From positions 186,001-250,000 of the forward strand of contig NZ_JAGXJY010000005.1 of assembly GCF_019091085.1 (NCBI RefSeq): a stretch of DNA of 64,000 nt, written 5' to 3'. The DNA is from Mesorhizobium sp. GbtcB19. Its GTDB lineage: Bacteria > Pseudomonadota > Alphaproteobacteria > Rhizobiales > Rhizobiaceae. The first letter of the stretch is position 1. Each line of letters begins with the position of its first letter. A model generated the notes under the pieces. It did no database searches and was not told where the DNA came from. It worked only from the letters and a program-made list of their open reading frames with translations. This document shows, one piece after another, positions 37,978-47,399 of this stretch. Position numbers and translations under genes: made by a program.

Positions 37978-38483
37978 TGTTCAGCGCAAAGGTCATGCTG
38001 CTTGGCGACATGGGTGTGGGCAAGACCTCCATCATGTACCGCCTCGTGCATGATCGTTTCGACGGCGAATACAAATCGACGCTCGGTGTCGAGGTGCTCA
38101 GCTACGATGTTGCCGCCGATCCGGTTCGTGGCGGCGACACAGCGCGGCTCGTTCTGTGGGACACCGACGGCGATTTCGGCACGCGTATTTTCGACACCGT
38201 CTATGTCACCGGCGCGTCGGCCGCCATTATCGTGTCGGACGTGACGCGCCCGCAAACGGTGACGCGCATGGTCGAGCTGGTCCGCGGCTTCGAGACGAGA
38301 TTTCCAGGCAGGCCATACAGGGCCCTCATCAACAAGATCGATCTCGCCGAAGCCCCCGGCAGCGCCGGAGAGATCGGCCAGCTGGCGCGCTCGAGCGTCA
38401 AGTTCGTCAGCGCCAAGAGCGGCGCTGGAATCGTGGATGCTTTTGCGGAGCTCGCCGAGACGATCCGCCGCCGGCAATTCTAG
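37977..38483 (+). CDS. Ras/Rab-like small GTPase
   Basis: 168 aa, about the size of a minimal Ras fold. G1 GDMGVGKTS (10-18), G2 Thr35 in KSTLGVE, G3 WDTDG (61-65), G4 NKID (119-122), G5 SAK (145-147). Switch II reads DTDGD instead of the usual DTAGQ, so the catalytic Gln is replaced by Asp66. No C-terminal prenylation Cys. The ATG overlaps the OmpA-protein stop (TGATG), strongly implying a shared complex. Resembles bacterial Rab-like/COG1100 proteins rather than MglA. Confidence 0.88.
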   Translation: MFSAKVMLLGDMGVGKTSIMYRLVHDRFDGEYKSTLGVEVLSYDVAADPVRGGDTARLVLWDTDGDFGTRIFDTVYVTGASAAIIVSDVTRPQTVTRMVELVRGFETRFPGRPYRALINKIDLAEAPGSAGEIGQLARSSVKFVSAKSGAGIVDAFAELAETIRRRQF

Positions 38484-38531
38484 CTGGGGCTCCAATCGTG
38501 GACCTGTGTTCAAGATGACGGCTTACCCCAC

Positions 38532-38556
38532 GGAACCCTCTGCCCGCCGGACCGTT
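38532..38556 (+). promoter_or_regulatory. EcfG-type stress promoter for the 84-aa protein gene
   Basis: GGAAC (38532-38536), N16, CGTT (38553-38556). The ATG is only 9 bp downstream of CGTT, so the transcript would be leaderless or nearly so. Confidence 0.75.
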
Positions 38557-38564
38557 TAGCGCTG

Positions 38565-38819
38565 ATGGCACTGGCTGACGACAGCCAGATGGCGGAACGG
38601 CACGTTCTGCAAGCGGAGCGGCACATCAAGTGCCAGCGCGCGCGCATCGCCGCGCTGAAGCGCCGCCGGTTGCCGCGGGGCAAGGCGTCCAACTTTCTGC
38701 AATTGCTAGAAGATGCCCAATCGATGCACCTCCAACACCTGTCGCGGTTGCTGGAGCAGGCCTCCCGAGAAAGAACCGAAGCCGGGCTTGCCGCTTCCGT
38801 CTCCCTGGCTGCCGAGTGA
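38565..38819 (+). CDS. Small helical protein, EcfG-controlled
   Basis: 84 aa, soluble and helical, with a heptad-like start (MAERHVLQAERHIKCQRARIAAL) and basic stretch KRRRLPRGK. No Shine-Dalgarno before ATG 38565; ATG 38589 is an alternative. The EcfG promoter places the RNA start at about the first ATG. No family name recognised, though short proteins of this pattern are common in rhizobia. Confidence 0.65.
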   Translation: MALADDSQMAERHVLQAERHIKCQRARIAALKRRRLPRGKASNFLQLLEDAQSMHLQHLSRLLEQASRERTEAGLAASVSLAAE

Positions 38820-38871
38820 CCAAGCGTGCACAACCCGGTTGAGGCAGCGCGATCGTGCCCTTTCGGAAGCT

Positions 38872-38946
38872 TGGTACGCCCAAGGGGAATCGAACCCCTG
38901 TTCCCGCCGTGAGAGGGCGGTGTCCTGACCGCTAGACGATGGGCGC
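38872..38946 (-). tRNA. tRNA-Glu (anticodon CTC)
   Basis: Read on the minus strand: acceptor GCGCCCA pairs with TGGGCGT, anticodon stem CCGCC/GGCGG encloses loop CTCTCAC (anticodon CTC), T arm GGGGTTCGATTCCCC, and CCA is encoded. Confidence 0.95.
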
Positions 38947-39031
38947 GCTCAAGAACCGGCTACATAGGCTGGCGGCCGCGAAAAAGCAACTGGGGTTTCT
39001 GGCACCCGAACCAGTTTACGGATTGGCCGTG

Positions 39032-39445
39032 TCAGGACTGCCGTTTCGGCTCGATCAGGTCCCAGAGATTGCCGTAGAGATCGGCGAACACCGCCACCGT
39101 GCCATAGGCTTCGTGGCGCGGCGCCTCGCGGAATTCGACGCCGTTCGCCAGCATCGCCCGGTGGTCGCGGGCAAAATCGTCGGTCTCGAGGAACAGAAAC
39201 ACCCGGCCGCCGGCCTGATTGCCGATGCGGCTTGCCTGCGCCTCGCCCGATGCTTCCGCCAGCAGCAGCCGCGCGCCCTGGCCCTTCCCCGGCGTGACGG
39301 TGACCCAGCGCTTGCCGCCGCCAAGGTCGACATCCTCGCCCAGCGCGAAGCCAAGCCGCTCGACATACCAGGCGATCGCCTCGTCATAGTTCCTGACGAC
39401 GAGCGCCACCGTGGCAACGCTGCGATGCCCGGCAAAGCCGCTCAT
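39032..39445 (-). CDS. VOC family protein (glyoxalase-like)
   Basis: 137 aa, a single VOC chain (VATVALVVRNYDEAIAWYVERLGF; VFADLYGNLWDLIEPK) that should dimerise. The usual first metal His (HHI) is replaced by ATVAL, so metal binding may be incomplete. It overlaps the upstream gene by 4 bp (ATGA), a two-gene operon. Substrate unknown. Confidence 0.8.
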   Translation of the reverse strand: MSGFAGHRSVATVALVVRNYDEAIAWYVERLGFALGEDVDLGGGKRWVTVTPGKGQGARLLLAEASGEAQASRIGNQAGGRVFLFLETDDFARDHRAMLANGVEFREAPRHEAYGTVAVFADLYGNLWDLIEPKRQS

Positions 39446-39825
39446 TTGGTGCGGATCGCAAACTGGCCGATGATGCGGCGCTCGGCGATGTCGTAGACGA
39501 AGATCGAACGGCTGCCGTCCGCAAGCTCAGCATCGATCGACAGGCGGTTGCCGGAAAGCGACTGGCTGACGACCTTGGCGCCCACGGGGAGCACGATGTC
39601 GCCGGAGAGCGGCGCGCCGGCCGGAACCTGGACATCGCCAGCGGGCGCCAGGCCGGCCACCGGCGCGTTGCGGGCTTTGTAGACAAGCGCCCCGATCACC
39701 ACCATAAGGGCGAGGAACAGAAGGCCGAGGTTGATGATCATGAAGCGAACGAGCTTGCGGCGCACGTTCTCGGCCGCGGGATCGAGCGGCTTTTCCTCAT
39801 CTTCTTCGGCGATCGGCCGGGCCAT
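39442..39825 (-). CDS. Single-pass membrane protein, unknown (possibly DUF6476)
   Basis: 127 aa. Acidic N-terminus (EEDEEKPLDP), one transmembrane helix (~27-48), then a beta-rich periplasmic domain (VGAKVVSQSLSGNRLSIDAEL, IFVYDIAERRIIGQF). N-in topology. Its ATG faces the rluD-like gene 26 bp away and its stop overlaps the VOC start. I suspect DUF6476 but am not sure. Confidence 0.7.
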   Translation of the reverse strand: MARPIAEEDEEKPLDPAAENVRRKLVRFMIINLGLLFLALMVVIGALVYKARNAPVAGLAPAGDVQVPAGAPLSGDIVLPVGAKVVSQSLSGNRLSIDAELADGSRSIFVYDIAERRIIGQFAIRTK

Positions 39826-39851
39826 GGCTAAACAATCCGCAACGGGTTTCG

Positions 39852-40916
39852 ATGAGCGCTCATAACGAAGAGAGTTCCGGATTGATAGAGCTCACGGACG
39901 ACGAGTCGGCCGCCGGCGAAGCTGTCGTGCTCGAAGCCGGTGCCGATGCCGTCGGCCAGCGTCTCGACCAGTGGCTTGCCGCCAGGCTCGGGCCGGAGCT
40001 CTCGCGCAGCCGCGTGCAGGCGCTGATCCGCCAAGGCGCGGTCTCCATCGCCGGCAAGCCGGTGCTGGAAGCCAAGCGCAAGCTGACGGCCGGCGAGCGC
40101 GTCGAAATCCTAGTGCCCGCGCCGGAGCCTGCTGAGCCGCAGGGCGAGGACATTCCCCTCGACATCCTCTATGAGGACAACGAGCTGATCGTCATCAACA
40201 AGCCGGCCGGGCTGGTCGTCCATCCCGGCGCCGGCAACTGGACCGGCACGCTGGTCAACGCGCTGATCCACCATTGCGGCGACAGCCTGTCCGGCATCGG
40301 CGGCGTCAGGCGGCCGGGCATCGTGCATCGGCTCGACAAGGAAACCAGCGGCGTCATGGTCGTGGCCAAGACCGACCGCGCCCACAAGGCGCTGTCGGAG
40401 GCCTTTGCCGACCATGGCCGCACCGGCGATCTCGAGCGCGCCTATCTGGCGCTGGTGTGGGGCATTCCGCAGCGGCCGACCGGCACCGTCGATGCCGCCT
40501 TGGGCCGGGCCGCCGATCGCGTCCGCCGCGCCGTGGTGCCCGAAAGCCGCGACGATGCCCGCCATGCCGTCACCCATTTCAGCGTCGTCGAGCGCTTCGG
40601 CGAGGGACAGCAGGTTTTCGCCACCGCAAGCCTGGTCGAATGCCGGCTGGAGACCGGCCGCACCCACCAGATCCGCGTCCACATGGCCCATATCGGCCAT
40701 CCCGTGGTCGGCGACCCGGATTACGGCCAGGCCTTCCGCACCAAGGCCAACCGGCTGCCCGAACCCTTGAAAACCAAGGTCAGTACGTTTCCCCGGCAGG
40801 CCCTGCATGCCTGGCTCCTTGAATTCGAGCACCCGACCACCCATCTAACGATGAGGTTCGAAGCGCCGATGCCGGGAGACATGGAGGAACTCGTCGGCGA
40901 CTTCCGGAAACTTTGA
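39852..40916 (+). CDS. rluD: RluD-type 23S rRNA pseudouridine synthase
   Basis: 354 aa. S4 RNA-binding domain (~35-95: RLDQWLAARLGPELSRSRVQALIRQG) and RsuA/RluD catalytic domain with Asp in HRLDKETSG. Conserved INKPAGLVVHPG and LETGRTHQIRVHM. Converts uridines of helix 69 of 23S rRNA to pseudouridine. RluA/RluC-type specificity cannot be excluded. Confidence 0.9.
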   Translation: MSAHNEESSGLIELTDDESAAGEAVVLEAGADAVGQRLDQWLAARLGPELSRSRVQALIRQGAVSIAGKPVLEAKRKLTAGERVEILVPAPEPAEPQGEDIPLDILYEDNELIVINKPAGLVVHPGAGNWTGTLVNALIHHCGDSLSGIGGVRRPGIVHRLDKETSGVMVVAKTDRAHKALSEAFADHGRTGDLERAYLALVWGIPQRPTGTVDAALGRAADRVRRAVVPESRDDARHAVTHFSVVERFGEGQQVFATASLVECRLETGRTHQIRVHMAHIGHPVVGDPDYGQAFRTKANRLPEPLKTKVSTFPRQALHAWLLEFEHPTTHLTMRFEAPMPGDMEELVGDFRKL

Positions 40917-41133
40917 ACCGACCCGCCACAAACAAGCTGCAAGCCAGCCATCAAAAAACCTGACCGGCGTTGTTCACTTCAGCGTGACAGACTGTTTAGC
41001 GTTGAACAAATGCCTGTCTTTTCTGGTTTTGTTCCTATATATACCGGTTGTCTGCGGATGAGCCTTTGGCATCCGCGACGAATGCCCGCCGCGTTTCGGG
41101 GGCATCCACTCCAAAGAGAGAGGGGGCGCTATC

Positions 41134-42045
41134 ATGGCCCAATCATTACCCAGTATCGTTTCCGGTGAAGGCGGTCTCGCCCGTTACCTGGAAGAAATCC
41201 GCCGCTTTCCGATGCTTCAGCCGCAGGAAGAGTACATGCTCGCCAAGCGTTATGCCGAGCATCAGGACACCACGGCTGCCCACAAGCTCGTCACCAGCCA
41301 TTTGCGGCTCGTCGCCAAGATCGCCATGGGCTATCGCGGCTACGGCCTGCCGATCGGCGAGGTGATCTCGGAAGGCAATGTCGGCCTCATGCAGGCCGTG
41401 AAGAAATTCGAACCGGAGCGTGGTTTCCGGCTCGCCACCTATGCCATGTGGTGGATCAAGGCCTCGATCCAGGAATACATCCTGCGCTCGTGGAGCCTGG
41501 TCAAGATGGGCACCACCGCCAACCAGAAGCGTCTGTTCTTCAACCTGCGCAAGGTGAAGGGCAAGATCCAGGCGCTCGACGATGGCGACCTGAAGCCCGA
41601 CCAGATCGCCGAGATCGCCACGCGCCTCAACGTTTCCGAGGCTGAAGTGGTGTCGATGAACCGCCGCCTGTCGGGCGACGCCTCGCTCAACGCCCCGATC
41701 CGGGCGAGCGAAGGCGAGTCCGGCGAATGGCAGGACTGGCTGGTCGACGACCACGAAAGCCAGGAAGAGATGCTGATCGAGCAGGACGAGCTGGAAAACC
41801 GGCGCGGCATGCTGTCGGGCGCGCTGTCGGTGCTCAACGAGCGCGAACGGCGCATCTTCGAGGCGCGTCGCCTCGCCGAAGAGCCGTTGACGCTGGAAGA
41901 GCTGTCGGCCGAGTTCGACATCAGCCGCGAGCGCGTGCGCCAGATCGAGGTGCGCGCCTTCGAGAAGGTGCAGGACGCGGTCAAGGCCGCCGCCAAGCGC
42001 CAGACCCAGGCGCTGCGCACCATCGAAGCGCAGCCGGCGGCGTAA
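41134..42045 (+). CDS. rpoH: RNA polymerase sigma-32 factor RpoH
   Basis: 303 aa. Region 2 (LVTSHLRLVAKIAMGYRGYGLP, EGNVGLMQAVKKFEPERGFRLATYAMWWIKASIQEY) and RpoH box (SLVKMGTTANQKRLFFNLRKVK). Region 4 is ERVRQIEVRAFEKV. Controls heat-shock genes. GAGAGGGGG precedes the ATG. The 217-bp leader includes an A/T-rich -10-like CTATATATA near 41035, but I cannot assign its sigma factor; there is no EcfG site. Confidence 0.93.
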   Translation: MAQSLPSIVSGEGGLARYLEEIRRFPMLQPQEEYMLAKRYAEHQDTTAAHKLVTSHLRLVAKIAMGYRGYGLPIGEVISEGNVGLMQAVKKFEPERGFRLATYAMWWIKASIQEYILRSWSLVKMGTTANQKRLFFNLRKVKGKIQALDDGDLKPDQIAEIATRLNVSEAEVVSMNRRLSGDASLNAPIRASEGESGEWQDWLVDDHESQEEMLIEQDELENRRGMLSGALSVLNERERRIFEARRLAEEPLTLEELSAEFDISRERVRQIEVRAFEKVQDAVKAAAKRQTQALRTIEAQPAA

Positions 42046-42067
42046 TCAGCTCAAGGCACGAAAATGA

Positions 42068-42099
42068 AAAAAGGCGGCGCGTCGGCGTCGTTTTTTTTG
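42068..42099 (+). terminator. Possible rpoH terminator
   Basis: AAAAAA-GGCGGC, 8-base loop, GTCGTT and TTTTTTT, a stem relying on G-U pairs. It directly follows rpoH. Confidence 0.4.
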
Positions 42100-42121
42100 T
42101 TGGCGAAAGCGGCGAACCAGC

Positions 42122-42303
42122 CATTTCTCCCCGTTCACGGGGAGAAATGCCCGACAGGGCAATGAGGGGCAGCGCCAAGTCTGCGAGGTTGTCGCTTAGA
42201 GCGAACACTTCCGGATCCGAGAGGGAGCCGGGCGCCTACTTCAAACGCCGCGCCGCCCCTCATCCGCCCTTCGGGCACCTTCTCCCCGTGAACGGGGAGA
42301 AGG
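42122..42303. repeat. ~180-bp inverted repeat (rhizobial intergenic element)
   Basis: ~55-bp arms: left 42122-42176 (TTTCTCCCCGTTCACGGGGA, then ATGAGGGGCAGCGCC), right 42249-42303 (GGCGCCGCCCCTCAT, then TCTCCCCGTGAACGGGGAGA). Each arm also contains its own hairpin. It ends 8 bp before the stop codon of the leftward peroxiredoxin gene. Confidence 0.8.
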
Positions 42304-42310
42304 AAAAGGC

Positions 42311-42970
42311 TCACGCCGTCGGCTGCTTGGTCTTCCTGAGATACGGCAGAACGGTCTCATACGCCCCAAAACGCTTGACGGCATCCTCGTTGGAGACGGC
42401 GGCGGTGATGATGACGTCCTCGCCCTGCTTCCAGTTCGCCGGCGTCGCCACCTGGTGCTTGGCGGTCAGCTGGATGGAATCGATGACGCGCAGGATCTCG
42501 TCGAAGTTGCGACCCGTGGTCATCGGATAGGTCAGCACCAGCTTGATCTTCTTGTCCGGGCCGATGACGTAGACCGAACGCACCGTGGCGTTGTCGGCCG
42601 GCGTGCGGCCTTCCGAGCTTTCGCCGGCGCCGGCCGGCAGCATTTCATAGAGCTTGGCGACGTGAAGGTCTTTGTCGCCGATCAGCGGATAGTGCACCGT
42701 ATGGCCGGTGGCGGTCTTGATGTCGGCCTGCCATTTGTCGTGGCTCGACACCGGATCGACCGAGATGCCGATGATCTTGACGTTGCGCTTTTTGAAGTCG
42801 CCTTCGAGACCGGCCATGGTGCCGAGCTCGGTCGTGCAGACCGGCGTGAAATTCTTCGGGTGGCTGAACAGCACCGCCCAGCCGTCGCCGATCCAGTCGT
42901 GGAACTTGATGGTGCCCTGTGTGGTCTCGGCCGTGAAATCCGGCGCGATATCGTTGATACGAAGACTCAT
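42311..42970 (-). CDS. 1-Cys peroxiredoxin (Prx6 type)
   Basis: 219 aa. The catalytic Cys is in FTPVCTTELG (~Cys46) with the Thr/Arg partners of the family, and the Prx6 C-terminal extension from ~160 (VATPANWKQGEDVIITAAVSNEDA). No obvious resolving Cys. Reduces peroxides in the cytoplasm. Confidence 0.92.
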   Translation of the reverse strand: MSLRINDIAPDFTAETTQGTIKFHDWIGDGWAVLFSHPKNFTPVCTTELGTMAGLEGDFKKRNVKIIGISVDPVSSHDKWQADIKTATGHTVHYPLIGDKDLHVAKLYEMLPAGAGESSEGRTPADNATVRSVYVIGPDKKIKLVLTYPMTTGRNFDEILRVIDSIQLTAKHQVATPANWKQGEDVIITAAVSNEDAVKRFGAYETVLPYLRKTKQPTA

Positions 42971-43161
42971 GGCCTGTCCCTACCCTTTTTCGAAAAATTG
43001 TAGCCGGCTTGCGGCTGGCCGTCGCCGGCTCCGAAGCCTAGCACCATCGCGGCGCCGGTAAAACGCCGCACACGATGGCCGCGGCCCCGGCGGAACAAAA
43101 ATTTTCGCCGCCACCGGCAAGCCGCGGCAGGATTTTCTACTTCCGATGGAGGAGAAGCCGC

Positions 43162-43527
43162 TCAGGCCTTCTTTATGGCGAGCGTCGCGCTGAGGTCTTC
43201 CATGCGCTGCGCCAGCGCGTCGAGCGCCGTGGTCAGCACGCTGTCGCTCTTGTCGGCCTTGGTCAGCGCCTCGTCGCGCGTCTTGCGCAAGGTCAGCACC
43301 TCGCTCTCCATGCCCTTGACGCGCTTGGTGAGCTCGGACAGCTCGTCCATCACCATGATGCCGGCCATGACGGTGAGCCGCTGGTCGCCGATTTCGCCAA
43401 ACGAATCCTTCAGATGCGAGACATAACGGTCGAAACGCTCGGCAAGATCGATCAGGTGCTCTTCCTGGCCCTCGTCGCAGGCCATCCGGTATTGCTTGCC
43501 GTCGATGGAAACGGTGACCTGTGCCAT
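43162..43527 (-). CDS. zapA: Cell division protein ZapA
   Basis: 121 aa. N-terminal ZapA domain (VTVSIDGKQYRMACDEGQEEHL, LAERFDRYVSHL) and C-terminal coiled coil. Cross-links FtsZ filaments. Follows the DUF4164 gene by 5 bp. In many alphaproteobacteria 6S RNA lies downstream of zapA, but I could not recognise it in the 190 bp that follow. Confidence 0.9.
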   Translation of the reverse strand: MAQVTVSIDGKQYRMACDEGQEEHLIDLAERFDRYVSHLKDSFGEIGDQRLTVMAGIMVMDELSELTKRVKGMESEVLTLRKTRDEALTKADKSDSVLTTALDALAQRMEDLSATLAIKKA

Positions 43528-43532
43528 TGGTC

Positions 43533-43805
43533 CTACCTGTCCAGAACCGCCCGGATGGTTTCCATGGCGGTCACCAGCCGGCGCGACACTTCCTTGTTGG
43601 CATCTTCCAGCCGCTCGGCGCGCGCCTCGGAATTGTCGAGCTCCTGCGCCAGGCGCGAACGGTCGGCGTTCATGCGCTGCACCTCGGCCTCGGCTTCCGA
43701 ATAATCGCGCTCGTGCTCGAGCTTCGCCGCCACGGCGTTCTCCAGGCCTTCCATGGCCTTGCCCAGCCTGGCGATGACTTCCTTGAGGGTCGTTTCCCCG
43801 GTCAT
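43533..43805 (-). CDS. DUF4164 coiled-coil protein (zapA partner)
   Basis: 90 aa, coiled coil throughout (LKEVIARLGKAMEGLENAV, AEAEVQRMNADRSRLAQEL). DUF4164 genes stand next to zapA in alphaproteobacteria, suggesting a ZapB-like role at the division ring; that role is inference. Confidence 0.85.
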   Translation of the reverse strand: MTGETTLKEVIARLGKAMEGLENAVAAKLEHERDYSEAEAEVQRMNADRSRLAQELDNSEARAERLEDANKEVSRRLVTAMETIRAVLDR

Positions 43806-43994
43806 GGCCTTCGTCCTATGCCCTGCCCATCACCGAATCGCTCGCGTTCAGAACGCGTTACCTGCGAAAGATTAGGCACCGGGTGAAGGGCGCGTCAACA
43901 AAGCTCTCGCGACTGTCCCCCGCTATCGCTAATGTAAGACGCCCGACACACAAAAAGACCGCATCACAAGCCCGGCAAAAACCGCCTCGATTTG

Positions 43995-44022
43995 TTGACT
44001 AAAAGGCAGTGCCTGCTATGTG
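43995..44022 (+). promoter_or_regulatory. Possible sigma-70-type promoter for tkt
   Basis: TTGACT (43995-44000), 16 bases, TATGTG (44017-44022), 60 bp before the tkt ATG. The -10 match is moderate. Confidence 0.4.
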
Positions 44023-44082
44023 TCGCCCAGCCCTTTCCCTAGGGTTTTCCCAAGGCCCTCAACCCGTTTTCCCGGAGGCAGC

Positions 44083-46071
44083 ATGAGCTCGCGCGAACAA
44101 CATGACCGGATGGCCAATGCGATCCGTTTTCTTTCCATGGACGCCGTCGAGAAGGCGAACTCCGGCCACCCCGGCCTGCCGATGGGCTGCGCCGACATCG
44201 CCACGGTGCTGTTCAGCCGTTTCCTGAAATTCGACGCCAAGGCGCCGCACTGGGCCGACCGCGACCGCTTCATCCTGTCGGCCGGCCACGGCTCGATGCT
44301 GCTCTATTCGCTCCTCTACCTCACCGGCTATGAGGACATGACGATCGACCAGATCAAGAGCTTCCGCCAGCTCGGTTCCAAGACCGCCGGCCATCCCGAA
44401 TACGGCCATGCCGCCGGCATCGAGACCACCACCGGCCCGCTCGGCCAGGGCCTTGCCAATTCGGTCGGCTTCGCGCTCGGCGAGCGCATCATGAATGCCG
44501 CCTTCGGCAACGACCTCGTCAACCACTACACCTATGTGCTGGCCGGCGACGGCTGCCTGATGGAAGGCGTTTCCCAGGAAGCCATAGCACTTGCCGGGCA
44601 TCTGAAGCTCAACAAGCTGATCGTCTTCTGGGACAACAACAACATCTCGATCGACGGCCCGGTTTCGCTTGCCGACAACACCGACCAGGTCGCCCGCTTC
44701 CAGGCTTCGGGCTGGAACGCCAGCCACATCGACGGCTTCGATCCGGAAGCGATCGCCTACGCCATCGAGGCGGCGCGCCATTCCGACAAACCGACGATGA
44801 TCGCCTGCAAGACCACCATCGGCTTCGGCGCCCCGACCAAGGCCGGCACCAACAAGGCGCATGGTTCGCCGCTCGGCGCCGAGGAAATCGCCGGCGCGCG
44901 AAAATTCTTCAACTGGGATTCGCCGCCCTTCGAGATTCCGGCCGACATCCTCGAGGCCTGGCGCACTGTCGGCAAGGGCGGCGCCAAGGCGCGCGCCGAC
45001 TGGGAAGGCCGCCTCGCCAAGGCCGAGCCGAAGCTGAAGGCCGAGTTCGAGCGTCGCCTCGGCGGCAAGCTGCCCTCCAACTTCGACGCCGTCATCGCCG
45101 ACTACAAGAATAAGCTCTCGGCCGACAAGCCGAAGGTCGCCACCCGCAAATCGTCGGAAATGGCGCTGGAAGTCATCAACGGCGCGGTGCCGGAAACCAT
45201 CGGCGGCTCGGCCGACCTCACCGGCTCGAACAACACCAAGACCAGCCAGACCAAGAACATCACGCCCGACGATTACGGCCAGCGCTATGTCCACTACGGC
45301 ATCCGTGAGCACGGCATGGCGGCGGCCATCAACGGCCTGACGCTGCATGGCGGCCTGATCGCCTATGGTGGCACCTTCATGTGCTTCTCCGACTACGCCC
45401 GCCCGTCGATGCGCCTGGCTTCGCTGATGGGTATCCGCTCGATCTTCGTCATGACGCATGACTCCATCGGCCTCGGCGAGGACGGCCCGACCCACCAGCC
45501 GGTCGAGCATCTGGCGGCGCTGCGCGCCATCCCGAACCACAACGTGTTCCGTCCGGCCGATGCGGTGGAGACCGCCGAATGCTGGCAGATCGCGCTTGAA
45601 TCCGAAAAGACGCCGTCGACGCTGGCCCTGACCCGCCAGAACCTGCCGACGGTGCGCACGGAACACACGGCCAAGAACCTGAGCAGCCAGGGCGCCTATG
45701 AACTGGCCGCCGCCAGCGGCGAGGCGGTGGTGACGATCTTCGCAACCGGCTCCGAGGTGGAGATCGCGCTCGGCGCGCGTGACCTGCTCGAAAAGCACGG
45801 CCATCCGACCCGCGTCGTCTCGGTGCCGTGCTTCGAGCTGTTCGATCAGCAGAGCGACGATTACCGCAAGAAGACCATCGGCAACGCCAGGGTGAAGGTC
45901 GCCATCGAAGCCGGCATCCGCCAGGGCTGGGACCATCTGATCGGCACCGACGGCATCTTCATCGGCATGCACGGCTTCGGCGCCTCGGGCACGATCGAGC
46001 AGCTCTATCCGCATTTCGGCATCACCGCCGACGCCGCGGCAAAGGCGGTCGAAGCCCGTCTGCACGGCTGA
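44083..46071 (+). CDS. tkt: Transketolase
   Basis: 662 aa from ATG 44083 (GGAGG upstream). Thiamine-diphosphate motif [21 protein letters not shown] (~155-185), pyrimidine-binding domain ([14 protein letters not shown]), and C-terminal domain from ~530. Moves two-carbon units in the pentose phosphate pathway. First gene of the tkt-gap-pgk-fba carbon cluster. Confidence 0.95.
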   Translation: MSSREQHDRMANAIRFLSMDAVEKANSGHPGLPMGCADIATVLFSRFLKFDAKAPHWADRDRFILSAGHGSMLLYSLLYLTGYEDMTIDQIKSFRQLGSKTAGHPEYGHAAGIETTTGPLGQGLANSVGFALGERIMNAAFGNDLVNHYTYVLAGDGCLMEGVSQEAIALAGHLKLNKLIVFWDNNNISIDGPVSLADNTDQVARFQASGWNASHIDGFDPEAIAYAIEAARHSDKPTMIACKTTIGFGAPTKAGTNKAHGSPLGAEEIAGARKFFNWDSPPFEIPADILEAWRTVGKGGAKARADWEGRLAKAEPKLKAEFERRLGGKLPSNFDAVIADYKNKLSADKPKVATRKSSEMALEVINGAVPETIGGSADLTGSNNTKTSQTKNITPDDYGQRYVHYGIREHGMAAAINGLTLHGGLIAYGGTFMCFSDYARPSMRLASLMGIRSIFVMTHDSIGLGEDGPTHQPVEHLAALRAIPNHNVFRPADAVETAECWQIALESEKTPSTLALTRQNLPTVRTEHTAKNLSSQGAYELAAASGEAVVTIFATGSEVEIALGARDLLEKHGHPTRVVSVPCFELFDQQSDDYRKKTIGNARVKVAIEAGIRQGWDHLIGTDGIFIGMHGFGASGTIEQLYPHFGITADAAAKAVEARLHG

Positions 46072-46228
46072 CCGGGCTGCGTCAATTCGCGGGGCCGCAA
46101 ATACGCGGCTCCGCGGTGCTGGACCAACCTAATCGATTTAAATTCGGCCTTCTGCGACTGGATTCTTTGTTCCATGGCCGCTATGAAGCAGCCGGACCCA
46201 ATCGCCCCCAGTCCCTAGGGAGAAAACA

Positions 46229-47239
46229 ATGACCGTCAGAGTTGCCATCAACGGATTTGGCCGTATCGGCCGCAACATCCTGCGCGCCATCCACGAATCC
46301 GGCCGCAAGGACATCGACATCGTCGCCGTCAACGATCTCGGCCCGGTCGAGACCAACGCGCATCTGCTGCGCTATGACAGCGTACACGGCCGCTTCCCGC
46401 ATGAGGTGTCGGTCGACGGCGACCAGATCTCGGTCGGCAAGGAGAAGTTCAAGGTCACCGCGATCAAGGATCCGAGCCAGCTGCCGTGGAAGGAGCTCGG
46501 CGTCGACATCGCGCTCGAATGCACCGGCATCTTCACCGCTCGCGACAAGGCCGCCGCGCACCTCACCGCCGGCGCCAAGCGCGTGCTCGTCTCGGCGCCC
46601 GCTGAAGGCGCGGACTTGACTGTCGTCTACGGCATCAACCACGACAAGCTGACCAAGGACCACATCGTCATCTCGAACGCGTCCTGCACCACCAACTGCC
46701 TGGCGCCGCTGGCGGCCGTGCTGCACGAGACCGTCGGCATCGAGAAGGGCATGATGACGACGATCCACTCCTACACCGGCGACCAGCCGACGCTGGACAC
46801 CATGCACAAGGACCTCTACCGCGCCCGCGCGGCGGCGCTGTCGCAGATCCCGACCTCGACTGGCGCGGCCAAGGCGATCGGCCTCGTGCTGCCCGAGCTC
46901 AAGGGCAAGCTCGACGGCATCTCGATCCGCGTGCCGACGCCGAACGTCTCGGTCGTCGACTTCAAGTTCATCGCCAAGCGCTCGACCACCGCGCAGGAGA
47001 TCAACGAAGCCGTCATCGCCGCCTCCAAGGGCAAGCTGAAGGGCGTGCTGTCGGTTACCCACCACCCGAACGTCTCGATCGACTTCAACCACGATCCGCA
47101 TTCCTCGATCGTGGCGCTCGACCAGACCAAGGTGATGGACGGCAACTTCGTGTCCGTCCTGTCCTGGTACGACAATGAATGGGGCTTCTCGAACCGCATG
47201 GGCGACACCGCCGTCGCCTTCGGCAAGACCATCGCCTGA
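46229..47239 (+). CDS. gap: Glyceraldehyde-3-phosphate dehydrogenase (type I)
   Basis: 336 aa. NAD(P)-binding [10 protein letters not shown] at the N-terminus and active-site [12 protein letters not shown] (~Cys153). [10 protein letters not shown] near the C-terminus. The last strand-2 residue is Asn (VNDLG), usual for NAD preference. Ends in a strong terminator. Confidence 0.95.
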   Translation: MTVRVAINGFGRIGRNILRAIHESGRKDIDIVAVNDLGPVETNAHLLRYDSVHGRFPHEVSVDGDQISVGKEKFKVTAIKDPSQLPWKELGVDIALECTGIFTARDKAAAHLTAGAKRVLVSAPAEGADLTVVYGINHDKLTKDHIVISNASCTTNCLAPLAAVLHETVGIEKGMMTTIHSYTGDQPTLDTMHKDLYRARAAALSQIPTSTGAAKAIGLVLPELKGKLDGISIRVPTPNVSVVDFKFIAKRSTTAQEINEAVIAASKGKLKGVLSVTHHPNVSIDFNHDPHSSIVALDQTKVMDGNFVSVLSWYDNEWGFSNRMGDTAVAFGKTIA

Positions 47240-47263
47240 TCGAACGCCCGCTAAGCGGTTTGA

Positions 47264-47293
47264 AACGCCCGGCTTCGGCCGGGCGTTTTTTAT
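47264..47293 (+). terminator. Rho-independent terminator of gap
   Basis: Stem CGCCCGGC (47266-47273), loop TTCG, stem GCCGGGCG (47278-47285), then TTTTTTATT. Confidence 0.9.
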
Positions 47294-47399
47294 TGGCCGG
47301 CTGAGCCAAAAACCGCGCTGTCGCCTTGCACCGGCCATGTCTTCGCCCCACTCTCTGGTAAAGCGGGAAACAGTGGGGATTCTTAAGGGGCAATAGCGG

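Noticed and set aside
42971..43161. Possible 6S RNA (ssrS) downstream of zapA
   Set aside because: Position fits, but I could not see the conserved central bubble or closing stems. A covariance-model search for 6S RNA would decide.
44059..46065. Long leftward open frame antisense to transketolase
   Set aside because: A shadow of the tkt reading frame with low-complexity translation; tkt motifs are unambiguous.
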